64,000 nt of DNA from SPCO01 sp964579825 (GTDB lineage Bacteria; Chloroflexota; Limnocylindria; Limnocylindrales; CSP1-4). Positions 16,736 through 25,052 of the stretch are shown here, in pieces. The notes beneath the pieces are model-generated. The model was not told the origin of the DNA. It made no database searches and worked only from the letters and a program-made list of their open reading frames with translations. Within the stretch, counting starts at the first letter, position 1; each line of letters begins with the position of its first letter. The stretch covers positions 1 to 64,000 of the forward strand of contig CAZOHT010000019.1 of assembly GCA_964579825.1 (NCBI GenBank). The letters are read 5' to 3'. The translations under genes and the position numbers were made by a program.

Positions 16736-17662
16736 ATGACCGTCATCGACTGGTTGCTCGACTCGGATCCGGCGATCCGCTGGCAGGTCATGCGCGACCT
16801 CACCCGCGAGCCCACCGAGATGGTCGCCGCCGAGCGCTCGCGGATCGCCACCGAAGGTTGGGGAGCCCGGCTGCTGGCGCTCCAGGGCCCTGACGGTCAA
16901 TGGGGCGGTCGGCCGTGGTCGCATGACTGGACGGACACGTTCCACGTCCTGGAGCTCCTGCGCCGCCTTGGCCTGGACCCCGCAAGCGACGCGGCCAGGC
17001 ACGCCGTCGGGCTCGTCCGCGACCACATCACCTGGCGCGATCCCGAGTTCGAGACGCCATGGGCGGACCACGCGTTCTTCGCCGGCGAGGTCGAGCCGTG
17101 CATCAACGGCAACACCGTGGCGACAGGCGCCTACTTCGGCGTGGACATGACGCCGCTCGCCGAGCGACTCCTCGGTGAGCAACTCCCGGACGGTGGCTGG
17201 AACTGCGAGGTCGAGAACGGAGCGACCGTGTCGTCCATGGAGACGACCATCAACGTCCTCGAGGGCCTGCTCGAACACGAGCGCGCCATCGGCGGCTCCG
17301 AGCGAGTCGCCGAGGCACGCCACCGCGGCGAGGGCTACCTGCTCGAGCGTCGGCTGTACCTCCGCAAGTCGACCGGCGAGGTCATCGACGCCGACTGGCT
17401 TCGGTTCTCGTATCCGCACTGGTACCACTACGACATCCTGCGAGCGCTCGACTACCTGCGCGACGCCGGCGCCGCGCCGGACGACCGCCTGACCGATGCG
17501 CTCACCGTCGTCGAGCGCCAGCGGGACCCGGCCGGCCGCTGGCCGCTCCAGCACATCCGCGCGGGCCGGAGCCACATCGTCATGGAGGATGGCGAGGGCA
17601 CCCCCAGCCGTTGGAACACGCTTCGCGCGATGCGGGTCCTCGCGTGGGCCAGACAGGGTTGA
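16736..17662 (+). CDS. Squalene-cyclase-like alpha-toroid protein
   Basis: A 308-residue all-alpha protein. Repeated QW-like and toroid motifs are visible: LLALQGPDGQWGG, LLGEQLPDGGWNCE and VVERQRDPAGRWPL, spaced through an alpha/alpha barrel. It is about half the length of true squalene-hopene cyclases and lacks their DXDD protonation motif, so it is probably not a cyclase in the usual sense. The ATG has GAGGAG upstream. A role in binding a prenyl or lipid substrate is possible but unproven. Confidence 0.7.
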   Translation: MTVIDWLLDSDPAIRWQVMRDLTREPTEMVAAERSRIATEGWGARLLALQGPDGQWGGRPWSHDWTDTFHVLELLRRLGLDPASDAARHAVGLVRDHITWRDPEFETPWADHAFFAGEVEPCINGNTVATGAYFGVDMTPLAERLLGEQLPDGGWNCEVENGATVSSMETTINVLEGLLEHERAIGGSERVAEARHRGEGYLLERRLYLRKSTGEVIDADWLRFSYPHWYHYDILRALDYLRDAGAAPDDRLTDALTVVERQRDPAGRWPLQHIRAGRSHIVMEDGEGTPSRWNTLRAMRVLAWARQG

Positions 17663-17721
17663 CGAGCGTGCGACAGTCGTGAGGCGCACCACGCGCCGCT
17701 GATCGAAGGGAAGGGAGCGTC

Positions 17722-17826
17722 ATGGGAGCACTCGTGTCCAGCCAGAAGGTGACCACCTCCTTGGAAGGCATGAGGTTCCATGCGTACACTCGATCTCGGC
17801 ATCCTCGCCCACGTCGACGCCGGTAA
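17722..17826 (+). CDS. Leader ORF overlapping TetM-like gene
   Basis: A 34-codon ORF with a strong Shine-Dalgarno site (GAAGGGAAGGGAG) that runs 47 bases into the next gene in another frame. Its first half reads MGALVSSQKVTTSLEGM, and the end is a run of Arg/His/Pro dictated by the overlap. An ACCTCCTT sequence within it can pair with the ribosome site of the downstream gene. The arrangement suggests that translating this ORF controls the downstream start. Expression has not been shown. Confidence 0.5.
   Translation: MGALVSSQKVTTSLEGMRFHAYTRSRHPRPRRRR
17755..17775 (+). promoter_or_regulatory. Anti-SD/SD hairpin before TetM-like start
   Basis: CCTCCTT (within 17755-17762) faces GGAAGG (17763-17768) and GAGG (17772-17775), the only ribosome-binding sequences before ATG 17780. 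A CCTT-GG-AAGG stem, possibly extended by CCT/AGG, would mask them. A ribosome on the leader ORF would open the stem. Confidence 0.45.
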
Positions 17827-19792
17827 GACCACCCTCAGCGAACGACTCCTCTTCACCACCGGCGCGATCGATCACGTCGGCAGCGTCGACGCCGGCACCA
17901 CCCAGACCGACTCGCTCGAGCTCGAGCGGGAGCGCGGCATCACGATCCGGTCGGCGGTCGCATCGTTCTTCGTCGGCGACCTCGCGGTCAACCTGGTCGA
18001 CACACCCGGCCACCCGGACTTCATCGCCGAAGTCGAGCGCGTCCTCGACGTGCTCGATGGTGCGGTCCTCGTCGTGTCGGCCGTCGAGGGCATCCAGCCA
18101 CAGACCCCGCTCCTGTTTCGCGCGCTGACCCGGCTCGGCGTCCCGACCCTGCTGTTCGTCAACAAGATCGACCGTGCAGGGGCGGACCCGGAAGGCGTCG
18201 TGGCGGCGATGGCCCGCCGTCTGTCAGCCGGTGTCATCCCGATGCAGATCGTCCACGGAGCGGGCCGACGCGATGTGACGGTCGCGCCACTCGGGGCGGA
18301 CGACCCGGCCCACCGAGCGGCACTCGTCGAGGTCCTGGCCGAGCGGAACGAGGCCATCCTGCAGGCGTTCGTGGAGGACGACGGCAGGCTGTCGGTCCCT
18401 CGCCTGTGGGCGGAGCTGGGCGACCAGACGCGCCGTGGCGTCGTGCACCCGGTGTTCTTCGGTTCGGCATCCCTCGGCGTCGGGGTGGGGGAGCTGCTGG
18501 CCGGTATCGATGGCCTCCTGTCCGGGATGACGCGAGACGTCGACGGCCCGGTGTCCGGACGCGTGTTCAAGATCGAACGGACCGTATCCGGCGAACGGGT
18601 CGCGTATGTGCGCCTGTTCACCGGGACGCTGCGCGCTCGCGAGCGCGTTCGAGTCGGCGGACGGGAGGACGGCAAGGCGACGTCGATCCGGGTGTTCGCG
18701 CCAGTCGGCGCCCCACGCGCGTCGGTCGTCCGGGCGGGTGAGATGGCGGCGATCAAAGGGCTCGGCACGGTCCGCGTCGGGGACGCGATCGGGCAGCCGC
18801 CGCCGGGCGGCGAGGCCGCTGCCCACTTCCCGCGCCCGGCACTCGAAGCCGTCGTCGCGGCCAGGCGACCCGAGGAGTCCGGCCGGCTTCGGGCCGCCCT
18901 CAGCCAGCTCGCCGAGCAGGACCCGCTCATCGACGTCCGCCAGGACGACCGTCGTCACGAGATCTCGGTCTCGCTCTACGGCGAGGTCCAGAAGGAGGTC
19001 GTCGGGGCCACGCTGGAACGGGACTACGGCATCGGCGCGGAGTTCCGGGAAACGACCGTCGTATGCATCGAGCGCCCGGCCGGGGTGGGGGAGGCCGAAG
19101 AAGTCATCCACGCCCTGACCAAGACGAATATCACCGGCCGGAGCTCGCCGCAGAGCACGAACCCGTTCCTGGCCACGCTGGCGCTACGGATCGAGCCGGG
19201 ACCGCCGGGGTCCGGGATCGAGTACCGCTACGACGTCGAGCCGCGCCTGATCCCGCTCTACCTGTTCAAGTCGGTCGACACGATGGCCGCGCAGCTGGAG
19301 GCGTACGTCCACGAGGCCCTGGCCGAGGGCCTGGCCGGCTGGCAGGTGACGGATTGTCGGGTGACGATGTCCGACATCGGCTACTGCTCGCCGGTCACGT
19401 CGGCGTCCGACTATCGGCGTCTCACGCAACTCGTGCTGACGACCGCCTTGGCGCGAGCCGGGACCTGGGTCTGCGAGCCCCTCAGCGACCTGACCCTCGA
19501 AGTGCCAACCTCGAGTGGCCCCGGCGTGCTGGCCGCCCTCGGCCGGCTCGGTGGCCGCGTGCGCGGCCAGTTCTCGGCGAACGGTGTCTCGACGGTCGAG
19601 GCGGTCCTGCCGGTCTCCCACGTCCACCAGCTCAAGAACCGGTTCATGGACCTGACGATGGGGGAGGGCATCCTCGAGACTCGGCCTGGCGGCTACCAGC
19701 CGGTCGGGGGCGACCCACCGCGCCGGGAACGGTCGTCACCGAGCCCACTGGACCGGGACGCCTGGCTGGCGTGGCTGGCCAGACGGGGGTGA
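17780..19792 (+). CDS. TetM/OtrA-like ribosomal protection GTPase
   Basis: A 670-residue translational GTPase with the EF-G/TetM domain order. G1 is AHVDAGKTTLSE (9-20), switch I RERGITIRSAV, G3 VDTPGHPDF and G4 NKID. Domain II starts near residue 270, and domain IV contains YCSPVTSASDYRRL, the loop region that contacts the decoding centre in TetM. The order and the TetM-like N-terminus (no EF-G insert) favour a ribosomal protection protein over EF-G. Whether it gives tetracycline resistance or only rescues ribosomes is unknown. It is preceded by the leader ORF described separately. Confidence 0.85.
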   Translation: MRTLDLGILAHVDAGKTTLSERLLFTTGAIDHVGSVDAGTTQTDSLELERERGITIRSAVASFFVGDLAVNLVDTPGHPDFIAEVERVLDVLDGAVLVVSAVEGIQPQTPLLFRALTRLGVPTLLFVNKIDRAGADPEGVVAAMARRLSAGVIPMQIVHGAGRRDVTVAPLGADDPAHRAALVEVLAERNEAILQAFVEDDGRLSVPRLWAELGDQTRRGVVHPVFFGSASLGVGVGELLAGIDGLLSGMTRDVDGPVSGRVFKIERTVSGERVAYVRLFTGTLRARERVRVGGREDGKATSIRVFAPVGAPRASVVRAGEMAAIKGLGTVRVGDAIGQPPPGGEAAAHFPRPALEAVVAARRPEESGRLRAALSQLAEQDPLIDVRQDDRRHEISVSLYGEVQKEVVGATLERDYGIGAEFRETTVVCIERPAGVGEAEEVIHALTKTNITGRSSPQSTNPFLATLALRIEPGPPGSGIEYRYDVEPRLIPLYLFKSVDTMAAQLEAYVHEALAEGLAGWQVTDCRVTMSDIGYCSPVTSASDYRRLTQLVLTTALARAGTWVCEPLSDLTLEVPTSSGPGVLAALGRLGGRVRGQFSANGVSTVEAVLPVSHVHQLKNRFMDLTMGEGILETRPGGYQPVGGDPPRRERSSPSPLDRDAWLAWLARRG

Positions 19793-19817
19793 GGGCCGTG
19801 GAGGCGATGCATCCTCG

Positions 19818-20507
19818 TCACTCGCCCGGTTCGGATCCTCCTGGCTCGGGCGGCAGCGCGTGGGTCGCGCCGTCCGGCCACGCGGTGATGCAGACCCGGT
19901 TGCCGGCGCGGTCGGCGAGCGTCCAGGCCGGCTCATCCTCCCACTCGCGCACCACGCGACCGCCCGCTGCCAGGGCCGCCTCCAGCCTCCCGGCGACGTG
20001 TTCGCGGGCGACCGAGACGTCGATGTGCATCGCATGTCGCAACGGCTTGGCCGCATCGAGTTCCTGCATCCAGACCGTCGAGCCGTGCCCGAGCGGATCG
20101 ACGCCGTTGTCGTCGGCCTGGCCCGAGTAGCCCAGGACGGCACGCCAGAACCCCACGTCGACGGTATCGGGCCTGGCGGCGACCGCCACCTGGACCTCCT
20201 GGACCGCGGCACGATCGGCGACGGCACCATGGGCCGCGGCCACGGCCGACACGGCCCGCGCGAGTTCGACGTGGCGCGGCTCCAGGCCCCACAGGTCCCG
20301 CGTCAGGCGCACGGTGACCCGGGCGCCCGAGACCGACAACAGGGCCCCGGAGCCTTCGACTCCTGGGGTCTCGAGGATAGCGGCGACCAGCAGCCCGGAA
20401 TCGCGGGCCGATCCGAGCCGGAACACCGCGGTCGCACCGCCATGTAGCACGACCCAATCGTCGACACCCTCGGCTGCGAGGAACCCTCGCCATCCCTGTT
20501 CGCTCAC
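19818..20507 (-). CDS. Pterin dehydratase-like/VOC fusion protein
   Basis: A 229-residue fusion. Residues 10-95 resemble a pterin-4a-carbinolamine dehydratase: DDWVVLHGGATAVFRLGS, followed by RVTVRLTRDLWGLEPRHVEL with its conserved threonine-rich turn. Residues about 105-220 form one VOC module: VDVGFWRAVLGY, RHAMHIDVSV and WTLADRAGNRVCI. The usual dehydratase catalytic histidine trio is not complete, so the first half may be a binding domain. The start is GTG behind GGGAGG; an ATG overlaps it out of frame. Confidence 0.7.
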   Translation of the reverse strand: MSEQGWRGFLAAEGVDDWVVLHGGATAVFRLGSARDSGLLVAAILETPGVEGSGALLSVSGARVTVRLTRDLWGLEPRHVELARAVSAVAAAHGAVADRAAVQEVQVAVAARPDTVDVGFWRAVLGYSGQADDNGVDPLGHGSTVWMQELDAAKPLRHAMHIDVSVAREHVAGRLEAALAAGGRVVREWEDEPAWTLADRAGNRVCITAWPDGATHALPPEPGGSEPGE

Positions 20508-20573
20508 ATCCCACCTCCCGGCGCACAGGGTACGACCGATGGTGCGGAGGCGATTGCGAGACCCGGATCGAGC

Positions 20574-21563
20574 TCAGTGCCGGTCGAAGAAGTCCAGGAT
20601 GAGCTTCGAAGCCGAGAACGAATCGGTCACCCGGCCGATCACGACCTTCCCCAGGTATTGCGGGCCGCCCGGCCAGCCGTGACCGCCTCCCGCGACCGTG
20701 ACGAGCGCCACCTCGGTCCCGTCGGGCGCCGTGGCCACGGCCGACGTCGCATCGTGAGCGATGGCCGCGCCTGGCGCCACCGACGTCGCCCCGTTGCGCG
20801 CGATCCAGCGGTCCACGTAGGCGTCGGCGCCAAGGACGATGCCACGGCCCGCCGCTGAGCGGTCCCACGGCAGGCGGACCGGTCCGCCGGCGTAGGGGAC
20901 GATGGGGTCGTCGCGTCCCAGGATGGCCAGCACGGAGACCGGGCCGTCCGGGTCGCACGCGTCGTCCGCGTCCACGCCGATGGTTCCCGCGATCTGGGCG
21001 ATGGCCGCCACGCCGGATCCCGGTTCACAGGCCAGGCGCGCCGACATGAACGCCCCGTTGCTGATCCCCGCGGCGTAGATCCTGGCCCGGTCGATCCTGA
21101 CTCGGGCTCCGACATCCTCGACCAACGCCGCCATGAACGCGAGGTCGTCCGCGTCGGAGCCGACATCGCGCCCGTCATTCCATTGCTTGTTGATGCCATC
21201 GGGCCGAGCCACGACGTAGCCGGCCGCGATGGCCATCGCCGGGAGGTTGCCGGTCTGCTTGTCGAGGTTGGCCGCCGCCCCGCCGCCGCCATGGAGCAGG
21301 ATCAGGAGCGGGTGCGCGACGTCCGCTCGACCATCCACCGGCAGGTCCAGCAGGTACGAGCGCTGGAGACCGTCGACCTCGAGCTCGACGAGGGCGGTCC
21401 CTGGCGTCGTGTCGTCCGCCGCGGCCCGCACGCGAACCCACACGGCGAGCCCACCCACGATCGCGACCGCGATGACGAGCAAGAGCACGAGGAGGCGTCG
21501 GCCTTGCCTGTTGCGCGCGATGGCGGACGACGGCGATGACACGGTTCGATGCTCGTCTCTCAT
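20574..21563 (-). CDS. Secreted/anchored polyhydroxybutyrate depolymerase-like esterase
   Basis: A 329-residue alpha/beta hydrolase of the LpqC/feruloyl-esterase group. Residues 22-46 are a membrane anchor or uncleaved signal (LLVLLLVIAVAIVGGLAVW). The oxyanion motif is LLHGGGGAAAN, the nucleophile elbow AAGISNGAFMS, the acid ILGRDDPIVPYAG and the histidine GGGHGWPGG. The exported domain probably cleaves polyester or aryl-ester substrates outside the cell. The start ATG was chosen because the helix follows it directly. Confidence 0.82.
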   Translation of the reverse strand: MRDEHRTVSSPSSAIARNRQGRRLLVLLLVIAVAIVGGLAVWVRVRAAADDTTPGTALVELEVDGLQRSYLLDLPVDGRADVAHPLLILLHGGGGAAANLDKQTGNLPAMAIAAGYVVARPDGINKQWNDGRDVGSDADDLAFMAALVEDVGARVRIDRARIYAAGISNGAFMSARLACEPGSGVAAIAQIAGTIGVDADDACDPDGPVSVLAILGRDDPIVPYAGGPVRLPWDRSAAGRGIVLGADAYVDRWIARNGATSVAPGAAIAHDATSAVATAPDGTEVALVTVAGGGHGWPGGPQYLGKVVIGRVTDSFSASKLILDFFDRH

Positions 21564-21594
21564 CGAGGCGCCGGCTATAGCCCGTTCGGCAGAC

Positions 21595-22446
21595 CTACGC
21601 CTCCAGGAGCCGGTACACCTCGACCGGGCGGTCCAGCCCTTTGATCTCGCGGCGGTCGGCCTCCCCGAACACCAGGTCGGTCCCGTCGGCCAGGCCCCGG
21701 GTGATCGACGACACGACGACCTCGGACGGCCCGCCGAGGGCCATGATCCGCGACGTGACGTGGACCGCGATCCCGCCGATGTCCGCCCCCATCCGCTCGA
21801 CCTCGCCAGTGTGGACGCCCACCCGGACTGCGATCCCGAGGCCGTCCACCGCGGTCCTGATCCCGCCCGCACACCTGAGGGCGCTCACGGCGCTGCTGAA
21901 CGTGGCGAGGAAGCCGTCCCCGGTCGTGTTGACCTCGACGCCGCGGGCGCGGGCCAGTTCGACGCGGACGACCTTGTTGTGTTCGGCGAGGACCTGCTTC
22001 CAGCGGTGGTCGCCCAGTCGATCCGCCAGGCGAGTCGAATCGACGATGTCGGTCATCAGCAGGGTCGTCACGAACCGTTCGTGCTCCTGCGGGACGGCGA
22101 TCGCGGCGATATGGCCCCCGATGTCGAGCATCACCGCCGGCTCATCGCCGAGCACCCAGGCGTCGTGCCCCGGCGGGACGTCGGCGATGTCGCCGGCCCG
22201 GAGCTCGACCACCTCGCCACCGTCCATCTGGTAGGCGAACCTTCCCGACAGGAGGACCTGGACGTGGTGGACCGGACAGGAGGTCGTCCCCATCGTCGGT
22301 CGCATGTGGAGCGACCAGCGCCAACCCGGTTGCAGGACGCCACGACCGACGGTCTGGGATCCCACCGTGGCCAGTTGCACCTGGCCCAATTCGAAGACCC
22401 GGAGCTCGTCCGGTTCGTCGAGGTTCTTCCGTTGTGGGCCGGTCAT
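21595..22446 (-). CDS. Cupin-class III adenylate/guanylate cyclase fusion
   Basis: A 283-residue two-domain protein. Residues about 15-115 are a cupin (HMRPTMGTTSCPVHHVQVLLSG, VELRAGDIADVPPGHDAW). Residues about 125-283 are a class III cyclase with metal-binding Asp in LLMTDIVDSTRLAD and NTTGDGFLATF, then VRVGVHTGEVERMG and the end IKGLDRPVEVYRLLEA. A cupin as the input domain would let a small ligand or metal control cyclic-nucleotide production. No membrane segment is visible. The start ATG is 7 bases behind TACCAT. Confidence 0.82.
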   Translation of the reverse strand: MTGPQRKNLDEPDELRVFELGQVQLATVGSQTVGRGVLQPGWRWSLHMRPTMGTTSCPVHHVQVLLSGRFAYQMDGGEVVELRAGDIADVPPGHDAWVLGDEPAVMLDIGGHIAAIAVPQEHERFVTTLLMTDIVDSTRLADRLGDHRWKQVLAEHNKVVRVELARARGVEVNTTGDGFLATFSSAVSALRCAGGIRTAVDGLGIAVRVGVHTGEVERMGADIGGIAVHVTSRIMALGGPSEVVVSSITRGLADGTDLVFGEADRREIKGLDRPVEVYRLLEA

Positions 22447-22453
22447 CGCGGCC

Positions 22454-22459
22454 ATGGTA
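22454..22459 (-). promoter_or_regulatory. -10-like box of cyclase gene
   Basis: TACCAT on the minus strand stands 7 nt before ATG 22446. Confidence 0.45.
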
Positions 22460-22549
22460 CGCGCCACCAGGGTGACCTCGGACCGCGGTCCCGCGAGCGG
22501 CGCGGCATACTGCGTCGCGAACCCACCGAAGCCGTCCAGGAGGGGCGTC

Positions 22550-23950
22550 ATGGCCGATACGCGGAGCCGGCTGACTCCAGCCCACCTGGACCAGCTGCGT
22601 CGCCACTGTGGCGAGGTCATCACGCCTGCCGATGCCACGTACGATGACGCGCGCCGGCTCTGGAATGCCGTCCACGACCGTCGACCCGCCGTCATCGTCC
22701 GACCGACCACGGCCACCAGGGTCGCCACCGCGGTCCGGTTCGCTCGCGAGCACGAGCTCGAGATCGTCGTCCGGTCCGGTGGCCACAGTCCCATCGCGCT
22801 CACGGGGGCCGATGGTTGTCTCGTCGTCGACCTGTCGGCGATGCGTGGCGTCACGGTGGATCCACGGACCCGGATCGCTCGTGCGAACGGCGGCGCCCTG
22901 CTCGGCGAACTCGATGTCGCGGCGCAGGCGCACGGCCTCGTCTGCCCGACCGGCGTCGTCGGCCATACCGGGGTCGCCGGACTGACCCTCGGTGGGGGAG
23001 TCGGGCGCCTGCAGCGGCACTTCGGACTCACGATCGACCACGTGACGGCCGTCGAGATCGCCACATCGGACGGACGACTCGTCCGCGCCACCGAGACCGA
23101 TGAGCCCGACCTCTTCTGGGGCCTCCGCGGTGCCGGCTGGAACTTCGGGATCGCGACCGCGTTCGAATTCACGCTCGTGCCGTTCGGGCCGGACCTGCAT
23201 CGGGGTGTCCTGACCTTCCCCGCGACGCAGATCCAGGACGTCTGGACCGTCTTCCACGACTACGCGGCAAGCGCTCCGGACGCCGTATCGATGATCTTCG
23301 GGATCGATCGAGCGGGACCGGACGCCGGCTACCCGGACGAACTCCTCGGCAAGCCGATCGTGTACCTCGCCTGGAACCACAGTGGTGCGGCGCAGGACGT
23401 CGAGCGCGACACGGCCGGGCTCCGCGTGGGACCGACGCCTGTGACGACGACCATCGGCAGCGCCCCGTACCTGGAGGTCCAGACCGCGAACGACCTCGTC
23501 TTCGCCTGGGGCCACCGCTCGTTCATCCGGAGCCACAACGCGAACGATGTGCGTCGCGAGGCGCTGGACGAGCTGGTCGAGCTGGTCGCGACCGCACCCG
23601 GGGATTCGACCTTCTCCGTCACCGCCCTCGGTGGGGCGATCGGCCGCATTCCCGAGGACGCGACCGCGTACACCGGTCGCGCGTCGCGGTTCGACCTCAG
23701 CGCAGACACGGCCTGGACCGACCCGGCGCTCGACGATGGGAATGCGGACTGGTGCCGGCGCCTCGTGGCCGTGGTCGAGCCAGACCGGGTCCTGGGTGCC
23801 TACGCGAACGGCAACGCGGATATGGGCCCGGAGGCGTCGCGCCGATTCTACGGCGACGTGAAGCTCGAGCGGCTCGCCGCCCTGAAGCGCGAGTGGGATC
23901 CCGACAACGTCTTCCACGTGAACGCGAACGTGGCACCGGCCCCCCGATGA
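22550..23950 (+). CDS. FAD-linked oxidoreductase, berberine-bridge type
   Basis: A 466-residue intact paralogue of the broken gene at 11-1391. The FAD domain has VVRSGGHSP, where the His is the expected covalent flavin ligand, then GHTGVAGLTLGGGVGRLQRHFG and DLFWGLRGAGWNFGIAT. The C-terminus is the berberine-bridge segment EWDPDNVFHVNANV. The second Cys ligand found in bicovalent members is not at the aligned place. The start ATG follows AGGAGGGG. The VanZ gene starts inside its stop codon (ATGA). The substrate is unknown; oxidation of a sugar or secondary metabolite is typical. Confidence 0.87.
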   Translation: MADTRSRLTPAHLDQLRRHCGEVITPADATYDDARRLWNAVHDRRPAVIVRPTTATRVATAVRFAREHELEIVVRSGGHSPIALTGADGCLVVDLSAMRGVTVDPRTRIARANGGALLGELDVAAQAHGLVCPTGVVGHTGVAGLTLGGGVGRLQRHFGLTIDHVTAVEIATSDGRLVRATETDEPDLFWGLRGAGWNFGIATAFEFTLVPFGPDLHRGVLTFPATQIQDVWTVFHDYAASAPDAVSMIFGIDRAGPDAGYPDELLGKPIVYLAWNHSGAAQDVERDTAGLRVGPTPVTTTIGSAPYLEVQTANDLVFAWGHRSFIRSHNANDVRREALDELVELVATAPGDSTFSVTALGGAIGRIPEDATAYTGRASRFDLSADTAWTDPALDDGNADWCRRLVAVVEPDRVLGAYANGNADMGPEASRRFYGDVKLERLAALKREWDPDNVFHVNANVAPAPR

Positions 23951-24468
23951 CCGGCTCGCCGCCGGTCGACATCCTGGTCGCCTATCGGACCCAGGCACTC
24001 GTGGTCTTCGCGCTGGTGGCCGTCGCCAGCATCGGACTCGGGTACGTGCTGCTCTACAGCGGACGGCGTGGACGACAGCTGTTGTGGGCGCTCACGGCCG
24101 TGTCATTCGCTGGTGTCCTGCTGCTGACGCTCGGACCGTCCGGCTACAACGTCCGAGACGAGGTGTGGTGCAAGGTGCAGGTCGTCGCTCCGACGCTGGG
24201 CCGCATCGAGCTCGTGGCGAACATCGCGCTGTTCTTCCCGCTGGCGTTCTACGGCACGCTCGCCAGCCGGCATCCGTTCGTGTGGCTGCTGGCGTGCGTC
24301 GGAGTGTCCGCAGCCATCGAGGCCATCCAGGCGGTCGCGCCGGTCATCGGACGCGCCTGCGACACGAATGACTGGCTGATGAACACGATCGGCAGCGTGG
24401 CCGGTGTGCTGGTCGCGATCGTCACGATGGCCCTGGTGGCACGCGTGGCGTCGAAGACCTCTTCCTAA
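23947..24468 (+). CDS. VanZ-like membrane protein
   Basis: A 173-residue protein with about five membrane helices and the VanZ pattern: RIELVANIALFFPLAFYG and DTNDWLMNTIGSVAGVLVAI. VanZ proteins can change teicoplanin sensitivity, but most members have unknown roles at the membrane. It overlaps the flavoenzyme stop codon by four bases and is probably made from the same mRNA. Confidence 0.8.
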   Translation: MTGSPPVDILVAYRTQALVVFALVAVASIGLGYVLLYSGRRGRQLLWALTAVSFAGVLLLTLGPSGYNVRDEVWCKVQVVAPTLGRIELVANIALFFPLAFYGTLASRHPFVWLLACVGVSAAIEAIQAVAPVIGRACDTNDWLMNTIGSVAGVLVAIVTMALVARVASKTSS

Positions 24469-24493
24469 CGCCCGCGCGGTCCTCCCTGAGGCG

Positions 24494-24499
24494 TACCGT
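24494..24499 (+). promoter_or_regulatory. -10-like box before small ORF
   Basis: TACCGT stands 6 nt before ATG 24506, the same layout as at other leaderless-type starts here. This is the main reason to list the small ORF. Confidence 0.35.
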
Positions 24500-24505
24500 T
24501 CGGGC

Positions 24506-24760
24506 ATGTGGCATGGAGGGGAAGAGGTCGCAGGATCCGTCGACGCCGAAGCGGTGACCGAAACGCTCGACAGGATCCTCGCGGAGATCCCGGAGGGGGC
24601 CGACCCGTTCCTACAACTGCCAGTCGGCGAACGCTCCACGCCTCAGCGTCGGACGACTATCCCGCACAGCCAGACCGATAGATGTCAGCTGGCCACCGGT
24701 CGACGTAGGGGAGTTGACGGGCATGTGCTAGGGGCCTACAGTGCATCAACCAGCACATAA
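24506..24760 (+). CDS. Hypothetical small protein, possibly truncated
   Basis: An 84-residue ORF. The first 45 residues (acidic, with EAVTETLDRILAEIPEGADPF) have the codon use of a real gene. The rest (TPQRRTTIPHSQ... to the stop) looks like random reading of lower-GC DNA. It may be the 5' part of a gene cut off when the toxin-antitoxin DNA was inserted. I do not recognise a family. Confidence 0.35.
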   Translation: MWHGGEEVAGSVDAEAVTETLDRILAEIPEGADPFLQLPVGERSTPQRRTTIPHSQTDRCQLATGRRRGVDGHVLGAYSASTST

Positions 24761-24777
24761 CGTGTAGTTCCGTGTAG
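24714..24777 (+). promoter_or_regulatory. Promoter and operator-like repeats of toxin-antitoxin unit
   Basis: TTGACG (24714-24719), a 17-nt spacer and TACAGT (24737-24742) make a good sigma-70-type promoter. Downstream, CGTGTAG occurs twice (24761-24767 and 24771-24777), 10 bases apart on the same face of the helix. That is suitable for binding of the RHH antitoxin encoded next. Confidence 0.55.
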
Positions 24778-24787
24778 GTGACGAGAG

Positions 24788-25048
24788 ATGGCCGACCAAC
24801 GCGCGAATCGGTTCAACGTCGTTCTCGACGACGAGCACGCGGCTAAGCTGCACAGCCTCGCGGACCGGACCTACGTCAACCCGGGCACCATCGCCCGATC
24901 CTTGCTGTCGATGGCCCTCGATCAGGCCAACCCGGATCCCGAGAGCGTTACGGCCCTGCTCGACGCGATCCCAGGTGCGCACAGGGGCGCACTCGATGGG
25001 CGAGAGGCACTCCGGTCTGGTCGGATCGTTCGACTCGAAGAGCTTTGA
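24788..25048 (+). CDS. RHH (CopG/MetJ-like) antitoxin
   Basis: An 86-residue protein. The N-terminus RANRFNVVLDDEHAAKLHSLADRTYVNPGTIARSLLSMALDQA is a ribbon-helix-helix DNA-binding domain with the usual beta strand then two helices. The acidic C-terminal part (ESVTALLDAIPG...) would wrap the toxin. It is followed within 4 bases by a RelE/ParE-like gene, so it is the likely antitoxin and autorepressor. Codon use and GC are lower than in neighbouring genes, which suggests transfer. Confidence 0.72.
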   Translation: MADQRANRFNVVLDDEHAAKLHSLADRTYVNPGTIARSLLSMALDQANPDPESVTALLDAIPGAHRGALDGREALRSGRIVRLEEL

Positions 25049-25052
25049 TGCG

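Noticed and set aside
23947..24468. Glycopeptide resistance cluster around the VanZ-like gene
   Set aside because: No vanH, vanA, vanX or VanRS genes are present. VanZ proteins are common outside resistance clusters.
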